Shown here: in pieces, positions 8,946 through 20,894 of the stretch | How positions within the stretch are numbered: the stretch's first letter is position 1 | How the letters are laid out: each line of letters opens with the position of its first letter | Source: Devosia algicola | GTDB lineage: Bacteria > Pseudomonadota > Alphaproteobacteria > Rhizobiales > Devosiaceae | Assembly (NCBI RefSeq): GCF_028816455.1 | Contig: NZ_CP118246.1 | Coordinates: 682,001-746,000 of the forward strand | Direction of reading: 5' to 3' | Length of the DNA: 64,000 bases | Notes under the pieces: generated by a model | The model's database searches: none | Seen by the model: the letters and a program-made list of their open reading frames with translations, nothing else | Told to the model about the DNA's origin: nothing | Position numbers and translations under genes: made by a program

Positions 8946-9579
8946 CTATGCCAATATCTCAGCGATTTGACGCTGCAATGTTGGCAGCACATCCGCCTCG
9001 AACCAGGGGTTGCGTCGCATCCAGCCAACCACGCGCCAGGCTCGGATGCGGCAAGGGTAGGGTGGTCGGCAAATAGTCTCGAAATGCGGCCACGGTATCG
9101 GTGAGCGTCCTCGACGGATGCTGATTATAGAATTTTTGAGCATACCCCCCGACCAGTAGGGTTAGCTGGATTTCCGGCATGCAATCGATGATACGCTGAT
9201 GCCAGGTCGGCGCACAGCGTTTGACTGGCGGTTTGTCGCCGCCACCTGAGGCGACACCAGGGTAGCAAAAACCCATCGGCAGGATGGCGACGTTTTGAGG
9301 GTCGTAAAACTGCGCCTCACCAATGCCCATCCATGCCCGCAATCGCTCGCCACTCTGATCATCCCACGGCACGCCGCTCATATGAACTTTGCGGCCGGGT
9401 GCCTGTCCCACGATCAATATACGCGCGCCCGTCCCGGCCTGAATGATGGGACGAGGGCCGAGCGGGAGTTCCTCCAAACATAATTGGCAATTTCGTGCTT
9501 GCTTGAGCACAATATCCAACGATGAAATTTCGAGCGCCTTTTGCTGGATTGATAAATACGCGATGCTATCAGATTTCAA
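8946..9579 (-). CDS. Uracil-DNA glycosylase family protein (frameshift near the 3' end)
   Basis: Reads as a bacterial uracil-DNA glycosylase-superfamily protein (COG1573-like). The N-terminal part has ARNCQLCLEELPLGPRP, ARILIVGQAPGRKVHMSG (the catalytic-loop GQAPG) and GERLRAWMGI. The C-terminal LPLPHPS is followed in another frame by WRVVGWMRRNPWFEADVLP, exactly the family ending. The junction is AGGCT at 9038-9042 (coding strand CCGAGCCTGG); deletion of one base gives HPSWRVVGW and a 210-residue protein. The break belongs to the window-wide GAG-associated indel pattern. The start at 9579 is the first in frame; a start further in is possible. Confidence 0.85.
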
Positions 9580-9626
9580 CGCCGCTACAGACGCAAGGTC
9601 AAGTCCCCCGACGACGCCGTGACAGC

Positions 9627-10835
9627 CTAAAATTCATTGAGCCACACACAGTCCACAATTGATCCTGCGCCCTGGCCGGGATCATTTTCGGGTTGAATAA
9701 TCAGCAAATCTGCCAGCGCCAGTGATGAAGTGTGCCCGCTGTCAGTCTGGCTAATCGGCTCAACCGCAGTGCCATCGATAGTCGTCGCCAGCCTTGCGCG
9801 CATAAAATGGCGTCGTGACGAATTTAGTGGTGTCGGCGCGGCCAACGGCAGGCGCATGGGGACCGGGATCGGTCGACTCATACCCAGCCACTGTCGTAGT
9901 GCCGGCTTGATAAACATGGCTGCCGTAACCATTGCCGACACCGGATTGCCGGGGAGCCCAAATACCAGCGTGTTGCCGCGCGTACCGAACATCAGCGGTT
10001 TACCCGGGCGCATGTTGATCCGCCAAAAATCCAGATCCACCCCAATTGATTTCAGCACATCCTGAACAATGTCGTGATCGCCGACACTGGCGCCACCGGT
10101 CGTTATCAGAACATCGATGCCGCTATCAAATGCAGCCGAAAGACGCGCGCGCAGCGCGGTGGGCTCGTCCGGCGCGACTCCAAAATCGCGAACCTCGGCG
10201 GCATAGGGCCTAAACATCGGCACCAATCCAAAACTGTTCGAGGCCACGATAGTATCAGGCCCCAGCGGTGCACCGGGCAGTCTCAACTCATCGCCCGTCG
10301 CCAGAACCGCCAGCCGGGGACGTCTGCTGGCAACAATGTGGTCTCGGTTGGCGGCGGCGGCCAGCGCCACACTATAGGGCGTGAGGCGCTCGCCGGCTTC
10401 CATCAATCTCTGCCCGGCAGCAAAGTCGTTGCCAACCGGCCTGATATTGCGATGTGCTGACGGCTGAGTAGAAAACACCACCTCGCCGTCGGTGGCACTT
10501 GCCTCTTCCTGCATGATCACCGCGTCCGCCCCGCTCGGCACCGGCGCACCCGTGAATATCCTGACGCATTGCCCCGACCCGACGATTCCGGAAAATCCCG
10601 CACCGGCCTGCGATATTCCCGTGATCACAAACTTTTTGCCGACAGCCACGTCATCGGCTCGAACGGCATAGCCGTCCATGGCGCTGGCCGCAAAGGGCGG
10701 TTGACTATGGCTGGCGATCAACGGCTCGAATAGAATTCGACCATCTGCTTGTGCCAGCGGGACTGCCTCGCCGGAAGGGGCGGGCACGCGGCCCAGAATG
10801 GTGGCGATAGCGTCCTCGACGCGTAACAGACTCAT
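9627..10835 (-). CDS. moeA: Molybdopterin molybdenumtransferase
   Basis: A 402-residue MoeA that inserts molybdate into adenylylated molybdopterin. The N-terminal domain has FAASAMDGYAVRADD and RIFTGAPVPSGADAVIMQEE; the MPT-binding domain has LATGDELRLPG and TTGGASVGDHDIVQDVL; the C-terminal part has LPGNPVSAMVTAAMF. It overlaps moaC by ATGA and is the last gene of the trp-moaC-moeA minus-strand cluster, an arrangement recurrent in Hyphomicrobiales. Intact frame. Confidence 0.95.
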   Translation of the reverse strand: MSLLRVEDAIATILGRVPAPSGEAVPLAQADGRILFEPLIASHSQPPFAASAMDGYAVRADDVAVGKKFVITGISQAGAGFSGIVGSGQCVRIFTGAPVPSGADAVIMQEEASATDGEVVFSTQPSAHRNIRPVGNDFAAGQRLMEAGERLTPYSVALAAAANRDHIVASRRPRLAVLATGDELRLPGAPLGPDTIVASNSFGLVPMFRPYAAEVRDFGVAPDEPTALRARLSAAFDSGIDVLITTGGASVGDHDIVQDVLKSIGVDLDFWRINMRPGKPLMFGTRGNTLVFGLPGNPVSAMVTAAMFIKPALRQWLGMSRPIPVPMRLPLAAPTPLNSSRRHFMRARLATTIDGTAVEPISQTDSGHTSSLALADLLIIQPENDPGQGAGSIVDCVWLNEF

Positions 10836-11317
10836 GTCGCCTTCCGATAATCGCCCGATTTGCCGCCGGTCTTTTCGATGACGCGGATATCGGTGACGAC
10901 CATGTCGCGATCAATCGCCTTGGCCATGTCGTAGAGCGTTAGCGCAGCGGTCGATGCCGCGACGAGGGCTTCCATTTCGACGCCCGTCTGGCCGGTGGTT
11001 TCAGCGCGCGCCAAAATTCGCAAACTTGTGCCCCCCGCCTCGGCCTCGATATCGATAGCGACTTTTGTCAGGGCAATAGGGTGACAAAGCGGAATGAGGT
11101 CGGCGGTTTTTTTGGCGGCCATGATCCCCGCCACGCGCGCCACAGCAAGCGCGTCGCCCTTCTTCAGCCCGCCAGTGGCGATGGTTGTAATGGTGTCGGC
11201 ATTGCCAACAAGCCGGGCCTCTGCAATCGCATGGCGACGCGTAACCGCCTTGTCACCAATATCGACAATATGGGCTTCGCCCCGATCATTGAGATGCGTA
11301 AGGGAATTTGCCATCAC
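10832..11317 (-). CDS. moaC: Cyclic pyranopterin monophosphate synthase
   Basis: A 161-residue MoaC that forms cyclic pyranopterin monophosphate in molybdenum-cofactor synthesis. Active-site motifs are [18 protein letters not shown] (residues about 69-86) and [19 protein letters not shown] (residues about 108-126), with the catalytic lysine in [11 protein letters not shown] at the end. It overlaps trpC and moeA by four bases on either side, so it is read as part of a tightly coupled operon. Confidence 0.96.
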   Translation of the reverse strand: MMANSLTHLNDRGEAHIVDIGDKAVTRRHAIAEARLVGNADTITTIATGGLKKGDALAVARVAGIMAAKKTADLIPLCHPIALTKVAIDIEAEAGGTSLRILARAETTGQTGVEMEALVAASTAALTLYDMAKAIDRDMVVTDIRVIEKTGGKSGDYRKAT

Positions 11318-12123
11318 GGACTGATAGTTTCACCAAACAGCAGGGCGCGAGTAGCCGCCGTGACGTCGGCTTGCCGCATCAGGCTTTCGCCAATTAAAAA
11401 GGTACCGATCCCGGCGGCTTGATCTAGATTTACTATGTCCTCGTGGCCGCCGATACCGCTCTCGCTGACCAGCATCACATCCGATGGCACGCCCACCGCG
11501 AGGTCAATCGAGGTCTCGATCCGCGTTTCGAAAGTGCGCAGATTGCGATTGTTGATCCCGATAAAGTTGGCATCAAGGGCTAACGCCCTATCCAGTTCGA
11601 GTTGATCGTGAACTTCGACCAAAGCATCCATGCCCCATTCTTCGGCGGCATCCAGCAGATACCGCGCCACATCATCACCGACCGCTGCAAGAATGATAAG
11701 GATGCAATCAGCCCCCCAGGCGCGCGCCTCGACGACCTGGTAGGTCTCAAACAAAAAATCCTTGCGCAGTACCGGCAATTTTATAGCAGCACGTGCCTCG
11801 ATCAGATAGCTGGGCGAACCTTGAAACGATGGTCGGTCCGTCAGTACCGAAAGACAGGCAGCGCCGCCCAATTCATAGGCTCGTGCAATGGCCGCAGGGT
11901 CAAAGTCTTCACGGATCAACCCTTTTGACGGGCTGGCTTTCTTGACCTCGGCGATCAACGCATATTGGCCCGCTGATCGCTTGGCCTTGATCGCCTTGAG
12001 AAAACCGCGTGGGGCGGTCTGATCATGGGCCTGCGCAACAACCTCGGCCCAGGGTCGCATGGTTTTCGCCGCCGCGATTTCCTCGCGCTTGTAGGCCTCG
12101 ATCTGTTGAAGAATGTCGTTCAC
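11314..12123 (-). CDS. trpC: Indole-3-glycerol phosphate synthase
   Basis: A 269-residue TIM-barrel enzyme of tryptophan synthesis that closes the ring of carboxyphenylamino-deoxyribulose phosphate. Motifs include [17 protein letters not shown] (catalytic lysine), [26 protein letters not shown] and [13 protein letters not shown]. Monofunctional (no TrpF fusion). It starts inside the trpD stop (ATGA) and ends inside the moaC start. Intact. Confidence 0.96.
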   Translation of the reverse strand: MNDILQQIEAYKREEIAAAKTMRPWAEVVAQAHDQTAPRGFLKAIKAKRSAGQYALIAEVKKASPSKGLIREDFDPAAIARAYELGGAACLSVLTDRPSFQGSPSYLIEARAAIKLPVLRKDFLFETYQVVEARAWGADCILIILAAVGDDVARYLLDAAEEWGMDALVEVHDQLELDRALALDANFIGINNRNLRTFETRIETSIDLAVGVPSDVMLVSESGIGGHEDIVNLDQAAGIGTFLIGESLMRQADVTAATRALLFGETISP

Positions 12124-13140
12124 GGTTCGGCCCCATTTGATATGGCAACCAGTCGCTCCAGTGTCTGCCGCGCCTTGCCGCTATCGATAAGGTCTGCGGC
12201 CAGCGTCGCGCCGGATTTGAGGTCCTCGACGCGTTCGGCAACGATCAACGCCGCCGCGCTGTTGAGCAACACAATATCGCGATAGGCGCCGGGCGCACCA
12301 GCCAGCAATTCGGTTATGGCGTCGGCATTATATTGTGGGTCACCACCGGCAATGTCTTCAATGCTGGCGCGTTTCAAACCGGCATCTTCGGGGGTAATTT
12401 CAAAGCTCCGCAGGTCGCCATTGGCAATCTGCGCCACAAAACTTGGGCCGGTGGTCGTAAGTTCGTCCAGTCCGTCGCTGCCATGGACAACCCAGGCCTT
12501 TACGGCACGGTTGGCCAATAATGCGGCCGCCACCGGTTCAACCCACTCCTGATCATAGACGCCGAGCATGAAGCGTCGCACGCTCGCGGGATTGGCCTGT
12601 GGCCCCAACAAATTGAACATGGTGCGGATGCCAAGGCTCCGTGCGTGCCGGGCCAACATGACGCATCGCCGGATGATGTTGAGGCGCAAACATGAAACCG
12701 ATTCCGGCCTCTTTGATGCACCGGCCGATCTGGTCAGGTGCCAGATCTAGCTTGACGCCGAGCGCTTCCAGGGCCTGTGAGGATCCTGATTTGGACGATA
12801 GCGCCTTGTTGCCATGCTTGGCGACTGGCACACCAGCGGCGGCCACCACAATGGCGCTGGCCGTCGAAATATTGAGCGTACCGACGCCATCGCCGCCGGT
12901 GCCAACGATGTCCACAGCGCCTTCGGGCGCTTCCACCGGCACCATTTTCTGGCGCATGATCGATACGGCCGCCGCGATCTCCCCAACTGTTTCGCCCTTG
13001 ACCCGCATGCCCATCAAAAAAGCACCGATCTGGGACGGCGTCGCGTCACCCGACATGATGATATCGATGACGCCGCGCATTTCTTCGCCGGTCAGATCGC
13101 GGCTGTCCGCGATCTTGTTGAGCGCTGATTTGATATCCAT
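12120..13140 (-). CDS. trpD: Anthranilate phosphoribosyltransferase (frameshifted)
   Basis: Transfers phosphoribosyl to anthranilate. The 5' frame has [20 protein letters not shown] (PRPP-binding loop), [20 protein letters not shown] and [19 protein letters not shown]; the continuation [20 protein letters not shown] is in a second frame ending at 12120. The break is AGGCT at 12634-12638 (coding strand GAGCCTTGG where GAGCTTGG is expected); one base removed gives 339 residues, the normal TrpD size. Start TGATG overlap with trpG and ATGA overlap with trpC. Both halves are well conserved, so true gene loss is unlikely. Confidence 0.93.
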
Positions 13141-13739
13141 CAGGCAGCCTTCCCCACATTGAAATCACGGGCCAGATTAAGAAAATTCTGCAAGAGCGCG
13201 TGTCCGTTGTCCGATGCGATACTTTCAGGGTGAAACTGTACGCCATGGACCGGCCATTGCGCATGTTGCATGCCCATGATCAGGCCGTCATCGGTCGACG
13301 CCGTAACTTCGAGCACACTCGGTAAGCTCGAACGATCCACAATCAGCGAATGGTAGCGTGTCGCTTCAAATCCTGCGTTCAAGCCACGGAACAGGCCTTT
13401 TCCCGTGTGATTGATCACGCTGGTCTTGCCATGCATCAGATACGGTGCCCGCACCACGCTGCCGCCCATCGCCTGACCGATGGCCTGGTGGCCGAGACAG
13501 ACGCCGAGCAGGGGGGTGGTTTGAGCGAATCGTTCGATCAGCGCCAGACAGATACCGGCTTCGTTGGGCGTGCAGGGTCCGGGCGACAGGACTATCGCTT
13601 CGGGTGCCATGTCAGCGATCTCGTCCAGCGTGATCTTGTCGTTACGCCGAACAGTCATATCGGCGCCAAGTTCGCCAAGAAAGTGCACCAGATTGTAGGT
13701 AAAGCTGTCGTAATTATCGATCACAAGCGTTCTGGTCAT
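13140..13739 (-). CDS. trpG: Anthranilate synthase component II (glutamine amidotransferase)
   Basis: A 199-residue class I glutamine amidotransferase subunit supplying ammonia to TrpE. The catalytic cysteine is in [18 protein letters not shown] (near residue 80), with the His-Glu pair in [13 protein letters not shown]-terminal [20 protein letters not shown] is typical. A PabA role in folate synthesis could be shared. Overlaps trpE by ATGA and trpD by one base; intact. Confidence 0.94.
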   Translation of the reverse strand: MTRTLVIDNYDSFTYNLVHFLGELGADMTVRRNDKITLDEIADMAPEAIVLSPGPCTPNEAGICLALIERFAQTTPLLGVCLGHQAIGQAMGGSVVRAPYLMHGKTSVINHTGKGLFRGLNAGFEATRYHSLIVDRSSLPSVLEVTASTDDGLIMGMQHAQWPVHGVQFHPESIASDNGHALLQNFLNLARDFNVGKAA

Positions 13740-15245
13740 TGCCCGATCCTGGCTTCACCCGCATAGCGCAACGCCTCTTCGGCCGCGCTGAACAGGGCCC
13801 GTGCCTTGTTTTCACATTCCAATTGTTCAAGTTCCGGCTTGCTGTCGGCCACGATACCGGCGCCCGCCTGCGCATAGAGCCTTGCCATCTTTGACGATTG
13901 CGGTGCGCAACACAATACAGGTGTCCATGGCCCCGTCTGCACCAAAATAGCCGACACAACCGCCATAGATGCCGCGCCGTGAAACTTCGAGTTCATCGAT
14001 GATTTCCATCGCACGTACCTTTGGCGCCCCTGATACGGTGCCTGCGGGGAAGCCTGCGCTCAGCGCATCAACAAAATCATATTTCGGATCGAGCACCCCT
14101 ACAACGTTGGAAACAATGTGCATTACGTGGGAATAATATTCCAGAAAGAACTTGTCGGTGACCTTGACGGTACCGGACTTGGCGACGCGTCCCACATCGT
14201 TGCGGCCCAGATCGAGCAGCATCAGATGCTCCGCCAGTTCCTTGGGATCGGAGAGAAGTTCGGCGGCCAGTTCCTGATCGCGCGTTGGCGTAGAACCGCG
14301 CTTGCGCGTGCCGGCGATTGGTCGGATCGTGACTTCGCCATCCTGCACGCGCACCAAAACCTCGGGGCTGGACCCCGCGATCGAATAGCCGCCAAAATCC
14401 AGATAATACATGTAGGGGGATGGATTGGTGCGGCGCAGTGCACGATAGAGCGCCGTCGGGGGCAGGGAAAATTCGGCCTCGAACCTTTGGCTCAAAACAA
14501 CCTGGAATATGTCACCTGCCGCGATATATTCCTTGGCCGCAGCGACCATCTCAAAATAGCGCTCACGGCTGGTGTTGCTGGTTACCGCCAGATTTTCAAG
14601 ATCGGGCAGGACTGGCGCCGTAGGCAGGGCGCGACTAAGGCGCTCGATCGCTTCGTCCATGCGCCCCTGCGCCCCTTCCCAGGCCTGCATGGCACTAACA
14701 TTGTCCCGCACATATATCGGCGCCGTAAGATAGAGTTCGTCCTTCAATGTATCGAAAATGGCCAGCAGGGAAGGGCGCATCAAAAGTGCTTCTGGCAGTT
14801 GTAGATGGTCCGGATTGCTGTTGGGCAAAACCTCCATATAGCGAACCATCTCATAGCCCAGATAGCCATATATGCCCGCCGACTGCGGTGGGAGCCCCGG
14901 AGGCACCTCTATCCTGGAACTGGCGACAAGGTCGCGCAGCGCATCCAGCGGCGCCGCTGAAATGGTTTCAAATCGCTCGGGATGAGCGTGAACACCGCGA
15001 TTGATATGCGCGGCACCCGCTTCCACCTTCAATATGACATCCGGTTCCAGCCCGATAATCGAATATCGCCCCCGAATGGCGCCGTCCTGCACCGATTCGA
15101 GCAAAAAGCTGTTCTGGCAATCCTGCGCCAGTTTCAGATAGGTGCCAACGGGTGTTTCGAGGTCCGCCACAATGCGGCGCCAGACGATCTGAGATTTTCC
15201 CGCATCATATTGATCAGCGAACTGCCGATAGTGATCGTCACCCAT
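13736..15245 (-). CDS. trpE: Anthranilate synthase component I (frameshift near the 3' end)
   Basis: Converts chorismate to anthranilate. The main frame has the N-terminal regulatory part ([20 protein letters not shown], the LLES inhibitor-binding element), [37 protein letters not shown] and [18 protein letters not shown]. It is open to RTAIVKDGK; the end [20 protein letters not shown] is in a second frame stopping at 13736. The junction is AGCCT at 13878-13882 on the plus strand. One base removed restores [12 protein letters not shown] and a 502-residue TrpE. Separate trpE and trpG genes here, not the fused TrpEG of some relatives. No attenuator leader is seen: ppiD ends only 24 bases upstream. 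Confidence 0.93.
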
Positions 15246-15269
15246 ATGACTTGCCTGCTGGTTGAACTG

Positions 15270-17142
15270 CTAATGGCCGGTCAATGTCAGCGTCTGCTGC
15301 AGTGCCTGCTCGTTGATCCGCAATCCGGCATCATCACGCACACCCGTGACAAATTCTGCGTATAGTCCGTTGCGTTGATCGGTGCTGATTGAATCGAGTG
15401 CCTGTGCATCCAGAGGTCCATCCGCAGGGACGACGCTGGCAACAGAAAACACCACCTGCTCGCCCTCATTGTTGAGAGCCGTGCCATGACTGTCCGGTCC
15501 CCCCGCAAACACTTTAGAGGCCACGGCAGTATCGATGGATGTGTCGGCTTCCCCCGACCGCCCGAATGGCAGCGACAATTGGGGAATGGCGTTCATGGAC
15601 GAGGCAATATCAACCAACGATTCGCCCGCAGTCATGCGTGCAACGATTTTATCGGCAGCGGTCGCGATGGCAGAATCAACCTTTTCGGCGGTCCAGGCGG
15701 TCGATACCTCTTCACGCACTTCGTCCAATGTCTGATCGCGCGCCGGTTCGATGGTGCCCAGATCAAACCAGACATTGCTGTTGGCGCTCAGCGTCACGGT
15801 TGGCGACAGTTTGCCGTCCTCGGCGGCAAAAATGGCCTGCGAAACCTTGGTCCGATCCGCATCCTTGAGACTATCAATAGCCGACAAGGCGCTGGCATCA
15901 GCGCTCACCACCAGATCATAGACCTTGAGATTGAAGCGATCGGCGATCTCACCAATAGGCTTGAAGGCGGCACGCAGGCTCTTCGATCTGGTCCAGAATG
16001 GTCGCATATTCCTTCTTGGCTTCGTCGAGCGCGAGTTTGTTGGCAATGTCGGCCTTGGCGTCTTCGAGTGAGGTTTGGCCGCCGACATCGATTGCGCTCA
16101 CATGGATCGCCCGCTTACCAGCAACACCGTCAATGATGGCAAAGCCATCTTCGGGTAGCGAAAAAGCCGCATCGCCCAGATCCGCATCATTGATTTGCGC
16201 CTGCGTCAGCGTGCCCAATTGCGTGGCCGACAAACCATTCTCGGTTACCAGATCGGAAAAGCTCGTGCCTGCAACCTTACCATCCTCAAACGCCTGCGCC
16301 AGATTAGCGTCGGTGAGTACCACCTGTTCAATCGTACGGGTTTCAGGCTTGACCAGGCTGGCTTTGGTCCGCTCATATTCCGCCGATATCGCCGCATCGT
16401 CGATGGTTTTGCTTGCCGCCAGAACATCAGGCGACAGCGCAATCACCTTGACGGCGCGCGTTTCGACCGTGCGATAATCACTTTGGTGATCTTTTAAATA
16501 CGCGGCCAGTTCGTCCTCGGTTGGGGCCGGCGGCGCGTCGATGTTGGTTTCATTGAGTACGATATAATCGATGGTGCGCTTATCGCCGATAAAGCGGTTG
16601 ATCAGCTTGGATGCCGCCTCGGGCAATTGCGTATCCCCAAACAGCGACAGGACCAATTGCTGGCGCTGCGCCGATTTCGCTTCATTTTCGAGATATTCGG
16701 ATTCGGTAATGCCGCTGCGTCGCAGTACATCTGAAAAGGTTGTCGGATCAAAATTGCCCAGCGTGCCGGAAAAATTGGGGTCCCTGCGTAAAATCTGGCT
16801 GAGCCGATCTTCGGAAACGCCCAGGCCGTAATTGTTCGCCATCTGATCCAGCGCCGCGTTCTGCGCCAGATCGCCAATGACCATCGAAGGAACGCCCAGG
16901 CTGACGGCTTCCTCGCTCGTAGGCATCCGGCCAATCTGGTTGGCAACACGATTGAGCTGGTTCTGATAGTCACGCAGGAAATCGCGGGAGGTAATTTCGA
17001 CATCGCCGACACGCGCAACCGTATTTGAGCCGAGGCTGGTAATAACGTTGTTGATACCAAATCCAGCCAGACCGACCAGCAAAAAGCCGCCCATGATCTT
17101 GCCGGGCCAGGATTTTGCAAAAATACGCAAACTATCGAGCAT
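15270..17142 (-). CDS. PpiD-like periplasmic peptidyl-prolyl isomerase/chaperone (frameshifted)
   Basis: SurA-N/parvulin-type folding factor anchored in the inner membrane. The N-terminus has a single membrane segment (IMGGFLLVGLAGFGINNVI, residues about 16-34) after a basic stretch, then a SurA-like helical domain (residues 50-200) and a parvulin-like domain after residue 230. The first frame runs to DQIEEPACRL; the continuation LRAAFKPIGEIADRFNLKVYD lies in a second frame to 15270. The break is AGGCT at 15976-15980 (coding GAGCCTG for GAGCTG); correction gives 623 residues, normal for PpiD. Located directly upstream of trpE as in many Hyphomicrobiales; divergent from tpiA across a 200-base gap. 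Confidence 0.88.
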
Positions 17143-17210
17143 GTCAGACGTTCCAATACGCAGTGTCTAGGCTTTACCCAAGCTAGGCGGAGATATTAGT
17201 AAAGCGCTCG

Positions 17211-17237
17211 GAGAAAAAGTCCATTTCACTTTTCCTC
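17211..17237. repeat. Imperfect inverted repeat between ppiD and tpiA
   Basis: GAGAAAAAGT at 17211-17220 pairs with ACTTTTCCTC at 17228-17237 with one mismatch and a 7-base loop. It sits in the 200-base region between divergent genes, so a regulator site or leader hairpin is more likely than a terminator. Evidence is symmetry alone. Confidence 0.3.
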
Positions 17238-17343
17238 GAGGCACAATGTAGTCGTTCCGTAACGCTGAACGATCAACGTCGCGGGACAATCACGCCGGGT
17301 TAGGGCAATACTTGCCCCGGTGCAAGAGGCAGGAGCTTTATCA

Positions 17344-18099
17344 GTGACATCGAAAATCACCCCTTTAATAGCCGGCAACTGGAAAATGAACGGCACAACT
17401 GCCGCTCTGGACGAGTTACAGGCACTGGCAAAACTGCTAACCACCGGCGAGGCGCCCCGCGCAATGGTCGTATTGTGCCCACCCGCGACATTGTTGGCAC
17501 CCGCCTGTGCCAAGACAGCCTCGGCCGGAATATTGCTGGGCGGTCAGGACTGCCACGCGGCAAATTCCGGCGCCCACACTGGCGACATAAGCGCCGCCAT
17601 GCTGGCCGACGCGGGTGCTCAATATGTCATTGTTGGCCATTCCGAGCGCCGCGCCGATCACGGGGAAACCAGCCAAATGGTATGCGCCAAGGCCGAAGCC
17701 GCACTCGGCGCCAGCTTGCTGCCGATTATCTGTGTCGGCGAAACCGAGGCCGAGCGGGATGCAGGCAAGGCCGAAACCGTGGTCGAGGCGCAATTGCTGG
17801 CCTCGATTCCATCGGCGGCCGATCAGCTTGAAATAGTTGTTGCCTATGAGCCGGTCTGGGCCATTGGCACCGGGCGCACGCCGGACGTCGCCGACATAAC
17901 GCAGATGCATGCTCGCATCCGTGCCATCCTGACAGATCAGTTCCCCACCCGTGGAAACACCATCAAGATTTTGTATGGTGGTTCGCTCAAACCCAACAAT
18001 GCGCGCGAGATTTTGGGCATTGAGCACGTGAACGGCGGTCTGGTTGGCGGTGCCAGCCTCTTGGCAAATGACTTTTACACCATTATCTCCTCGGTATAA
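17344..18099 (+). CDS. tpiA: Triosephosphate isomerase
   Basis: A 251-residue glycolytic enzyme interconverting dihydroxyacetone phosphate and glyceraldehyde-3-phosphate. Catalytic residues are visible in AGNWKMNG (Asn, Lys), IVGHSERR (His) and VVAYEPVWAIGTG (Glu), with the phosphate loop WAIGTGRTPD and LYGGSLKPNNA. The GTG at 17344 was chosen because it follows AGGAG by 8 bases and gives the family N-terminus TSKITPLIAGNWKMNG; an in-frame GTG at 17320 lacks a ribosome-binding site. secG follows on the same strand. Confidence 0.95.
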   Translation: MTSKITPLIAGNWKMNGTTAALDELQALAKLLTTGEAPRAMVVLCPPATLLAPACAKTASAGILLGGQDCHAANSGAHTGDISAAMLADAGAQYVIVGHSERRADHGETSQMVCAKAEAALGASLLPIICVGETEAERDAGKAETVVEAQLLASIPSAADQLEIVVAYEPVWAIGTGRTPDVADITQMHARIRAILTDQFPTRGNTIKILYGGSLKPNNAREILGIEHVNGGLVGGASLLANDFYTIISSV

Positions 18100-18210
18100 A
18101 AACCGGCGTCATATCCCGGTTGCGTCAAAAAACGGCGCAATCGACTGGCAATTGTTTTGCTGGGCGTGTATGACGCGCCAATATTTGACACTTCCAAGAC
18201 TGAGACAAGA

Positions 18211-18723
18211 ATGGCTAACGTCCTCATTGTTGCCTATCTGCTGATTGTGCTGGCGCTGATTGCGGTTATTTTGCTTCAACGCTCCGAAGGCGGCGCGCTG
18301 GGTATCGGTGGCGGCGGCGGCGGTCTGATGACTGCACGCGGATCAGCAAATCTGCTGACCCGGACCACCGCAATTCTGGCGGCGCTGTTTTTTGCCACCG
18401 CAATTGGCCTGACGGTGTTAAGCCAATATGACCGGGACTCGACCGCCATTCTTGACCGCGCGGCTCAATCTACTGATGGCGGCGGCGCTACCAATGTCCT
18501 TGATGCATTGAACGCCCTGCAAGGCGATTCGGACCTGCCGGTTCCCGCAGCACCTGCCACGGACGCCACGCAGTCGACCGATACGACCACGCCAGTGGCA
18601 CCCAATAGCGATCTTCCGGTTCCAACCGCTCCCGCCGATACATCAGCACCCGCTGATGCGGCAGCGCCTGCCGCGACCGACGCTTCTCCCGGTGACACGC
18701 CGGTGGCGCCAACAACGAACTAA
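18211..18723 (+). CDS. secG: Preprotein translocase subunit SecG
   Basis: A 170-residue SecG. Two membrane helices (VLIVAYLLIVLALIAVILLQ and TTAILAALFFATAIGLTVLS) flank the conserved cytoplasmic RSEGGALGIGGGGGGLM-RGSANLLTR loop. The C-terminal 80 residues are a low-complexity Ala/Pro/Asp/Thr tail, a feature of alphaproteobacterial SecG. The start at 18211 gives the canonical MANVLIVAYLL; an upstream in-frame ATG adds an unlikely hydrophilic leader. A strong terminator follows. Confidence 0.9.
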   Translation: MANVLIVAYLLIVLALIAVILLQRSEGGALGIGGGGGGLMTARGSANLLTRTTAILAALFFATAIGLTVLSQYDRDSTAILDRAAQSTDGGGATNVLDALNALQGDSDLPVPAAPATDATQSTDTTTPVAPNSDLPVPTAPADTSAPADAAAPAATDASPGDTPVAPTTN

Positions 18724-18744
18724 CTGCCGCAAGGCACACCGAAA

Positions 18745-18773
18745 AAGGGGATGGCAACATCCCCTTCTTCTTT
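18745..18773 (+). terminator. Rho-independent terminator after secG
   Basis: AAGGGGATG and CATCCCCTT form a perfect 9-bp stem around a GCAA tetraloop (18745-18766), followed by CTTCTTT. It separates tpiA-secG from pyrG. Confidence 0.85.
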
Positions 18774-18828
18774 ATGTGTAGAGGCTCAATTTGGCTCTTC
18801 GAGATCGAATCTGAGATGTGTAAGGTGA

Positions 18829-20463
<1,635 letters not shown>

Positions 20464-20477
20464 GAGAGGGCAGGGCG

Positions 20478-20654
20478 ATGGCTGAAATCATCAACCTCCG
20501 CACCGCCCGCAAACGCAAGGCCAAGGCCGAAAAAAGCGATCAAGCCGCCCAAAACCGCCAAAAATTCGGCCGCACCAAGGCCGAAAAATCCCTCGCCAAG
20601 TCAGAATCCGATCTGGCCAGCAAAAAACTCGACGGCCACAAACGGGATGAATAG
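20478..20654 (+). CDS. DUF4169 family small protein
   Basis: A 58-residue, highly basic, Lys/Ala-rich helical protein: MAEIINLRTARKRKAKAEKS, then NRQKFGRTKAEK and the terminal LDGHKRDE. This is the DUF4169 pattern common in Hyphomicrobiales and of unknown function. A GAGGGCAGGG ribosome-binding region lies just before the ATG. It follows pyrG by 14 bases and is probably cotranscribed. Confidence 0.85.
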   Translation: MAEIINLRTARKRKAKAEKSDQAAQNRQKFGRTKAEKSLAKSESDLASKKLDGHKRDE

Positions 20655-20674
20655 CGCATGACAGCAAGGTAGCC

Positions 20675-20742
20675 GAACGGCAGCTTTCGACCCAATTGCG
20701 GTCATTTGATGCCGCATAGCTATGTCCCAAAAGCTGCCGTTC
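20675..20742. repeat. 13-base perfect inverted repeat with 42-base spacer
   Basis: GAACGGCAGCTTT (20675-20687) and AAAGCTGCCGTTC (20730-20742) are exact reverse complements, located 20 bases after the DUF4169 stop. No U-tract follows. It could be a large RNA hairpin or the ends of a short non-coding repeat element. No gene is seen between 20655 and 20894. Confidence 0.6.
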
Positions 20743-20894
20743 CACTGAGCAAGCTTGATGGCGGCATCGCGCCCCATTTCCGCCGTCCGGTTATCTTTGC
20801 CTGCACGGCCATCTGCACGTTTAGGGGGATAATAGGCGACGGGCTGGGGTTGGTCGGCGGACGCCGGAACCCCTCAGTCAAAGGTCAAGCCAAC

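Noticed and set aside
18101..18121. AACCGG/CCGGTT hairpin after tpiA as a terminator
   Set aside because: Short stem without a T-run; secG is likely cotranscribed.
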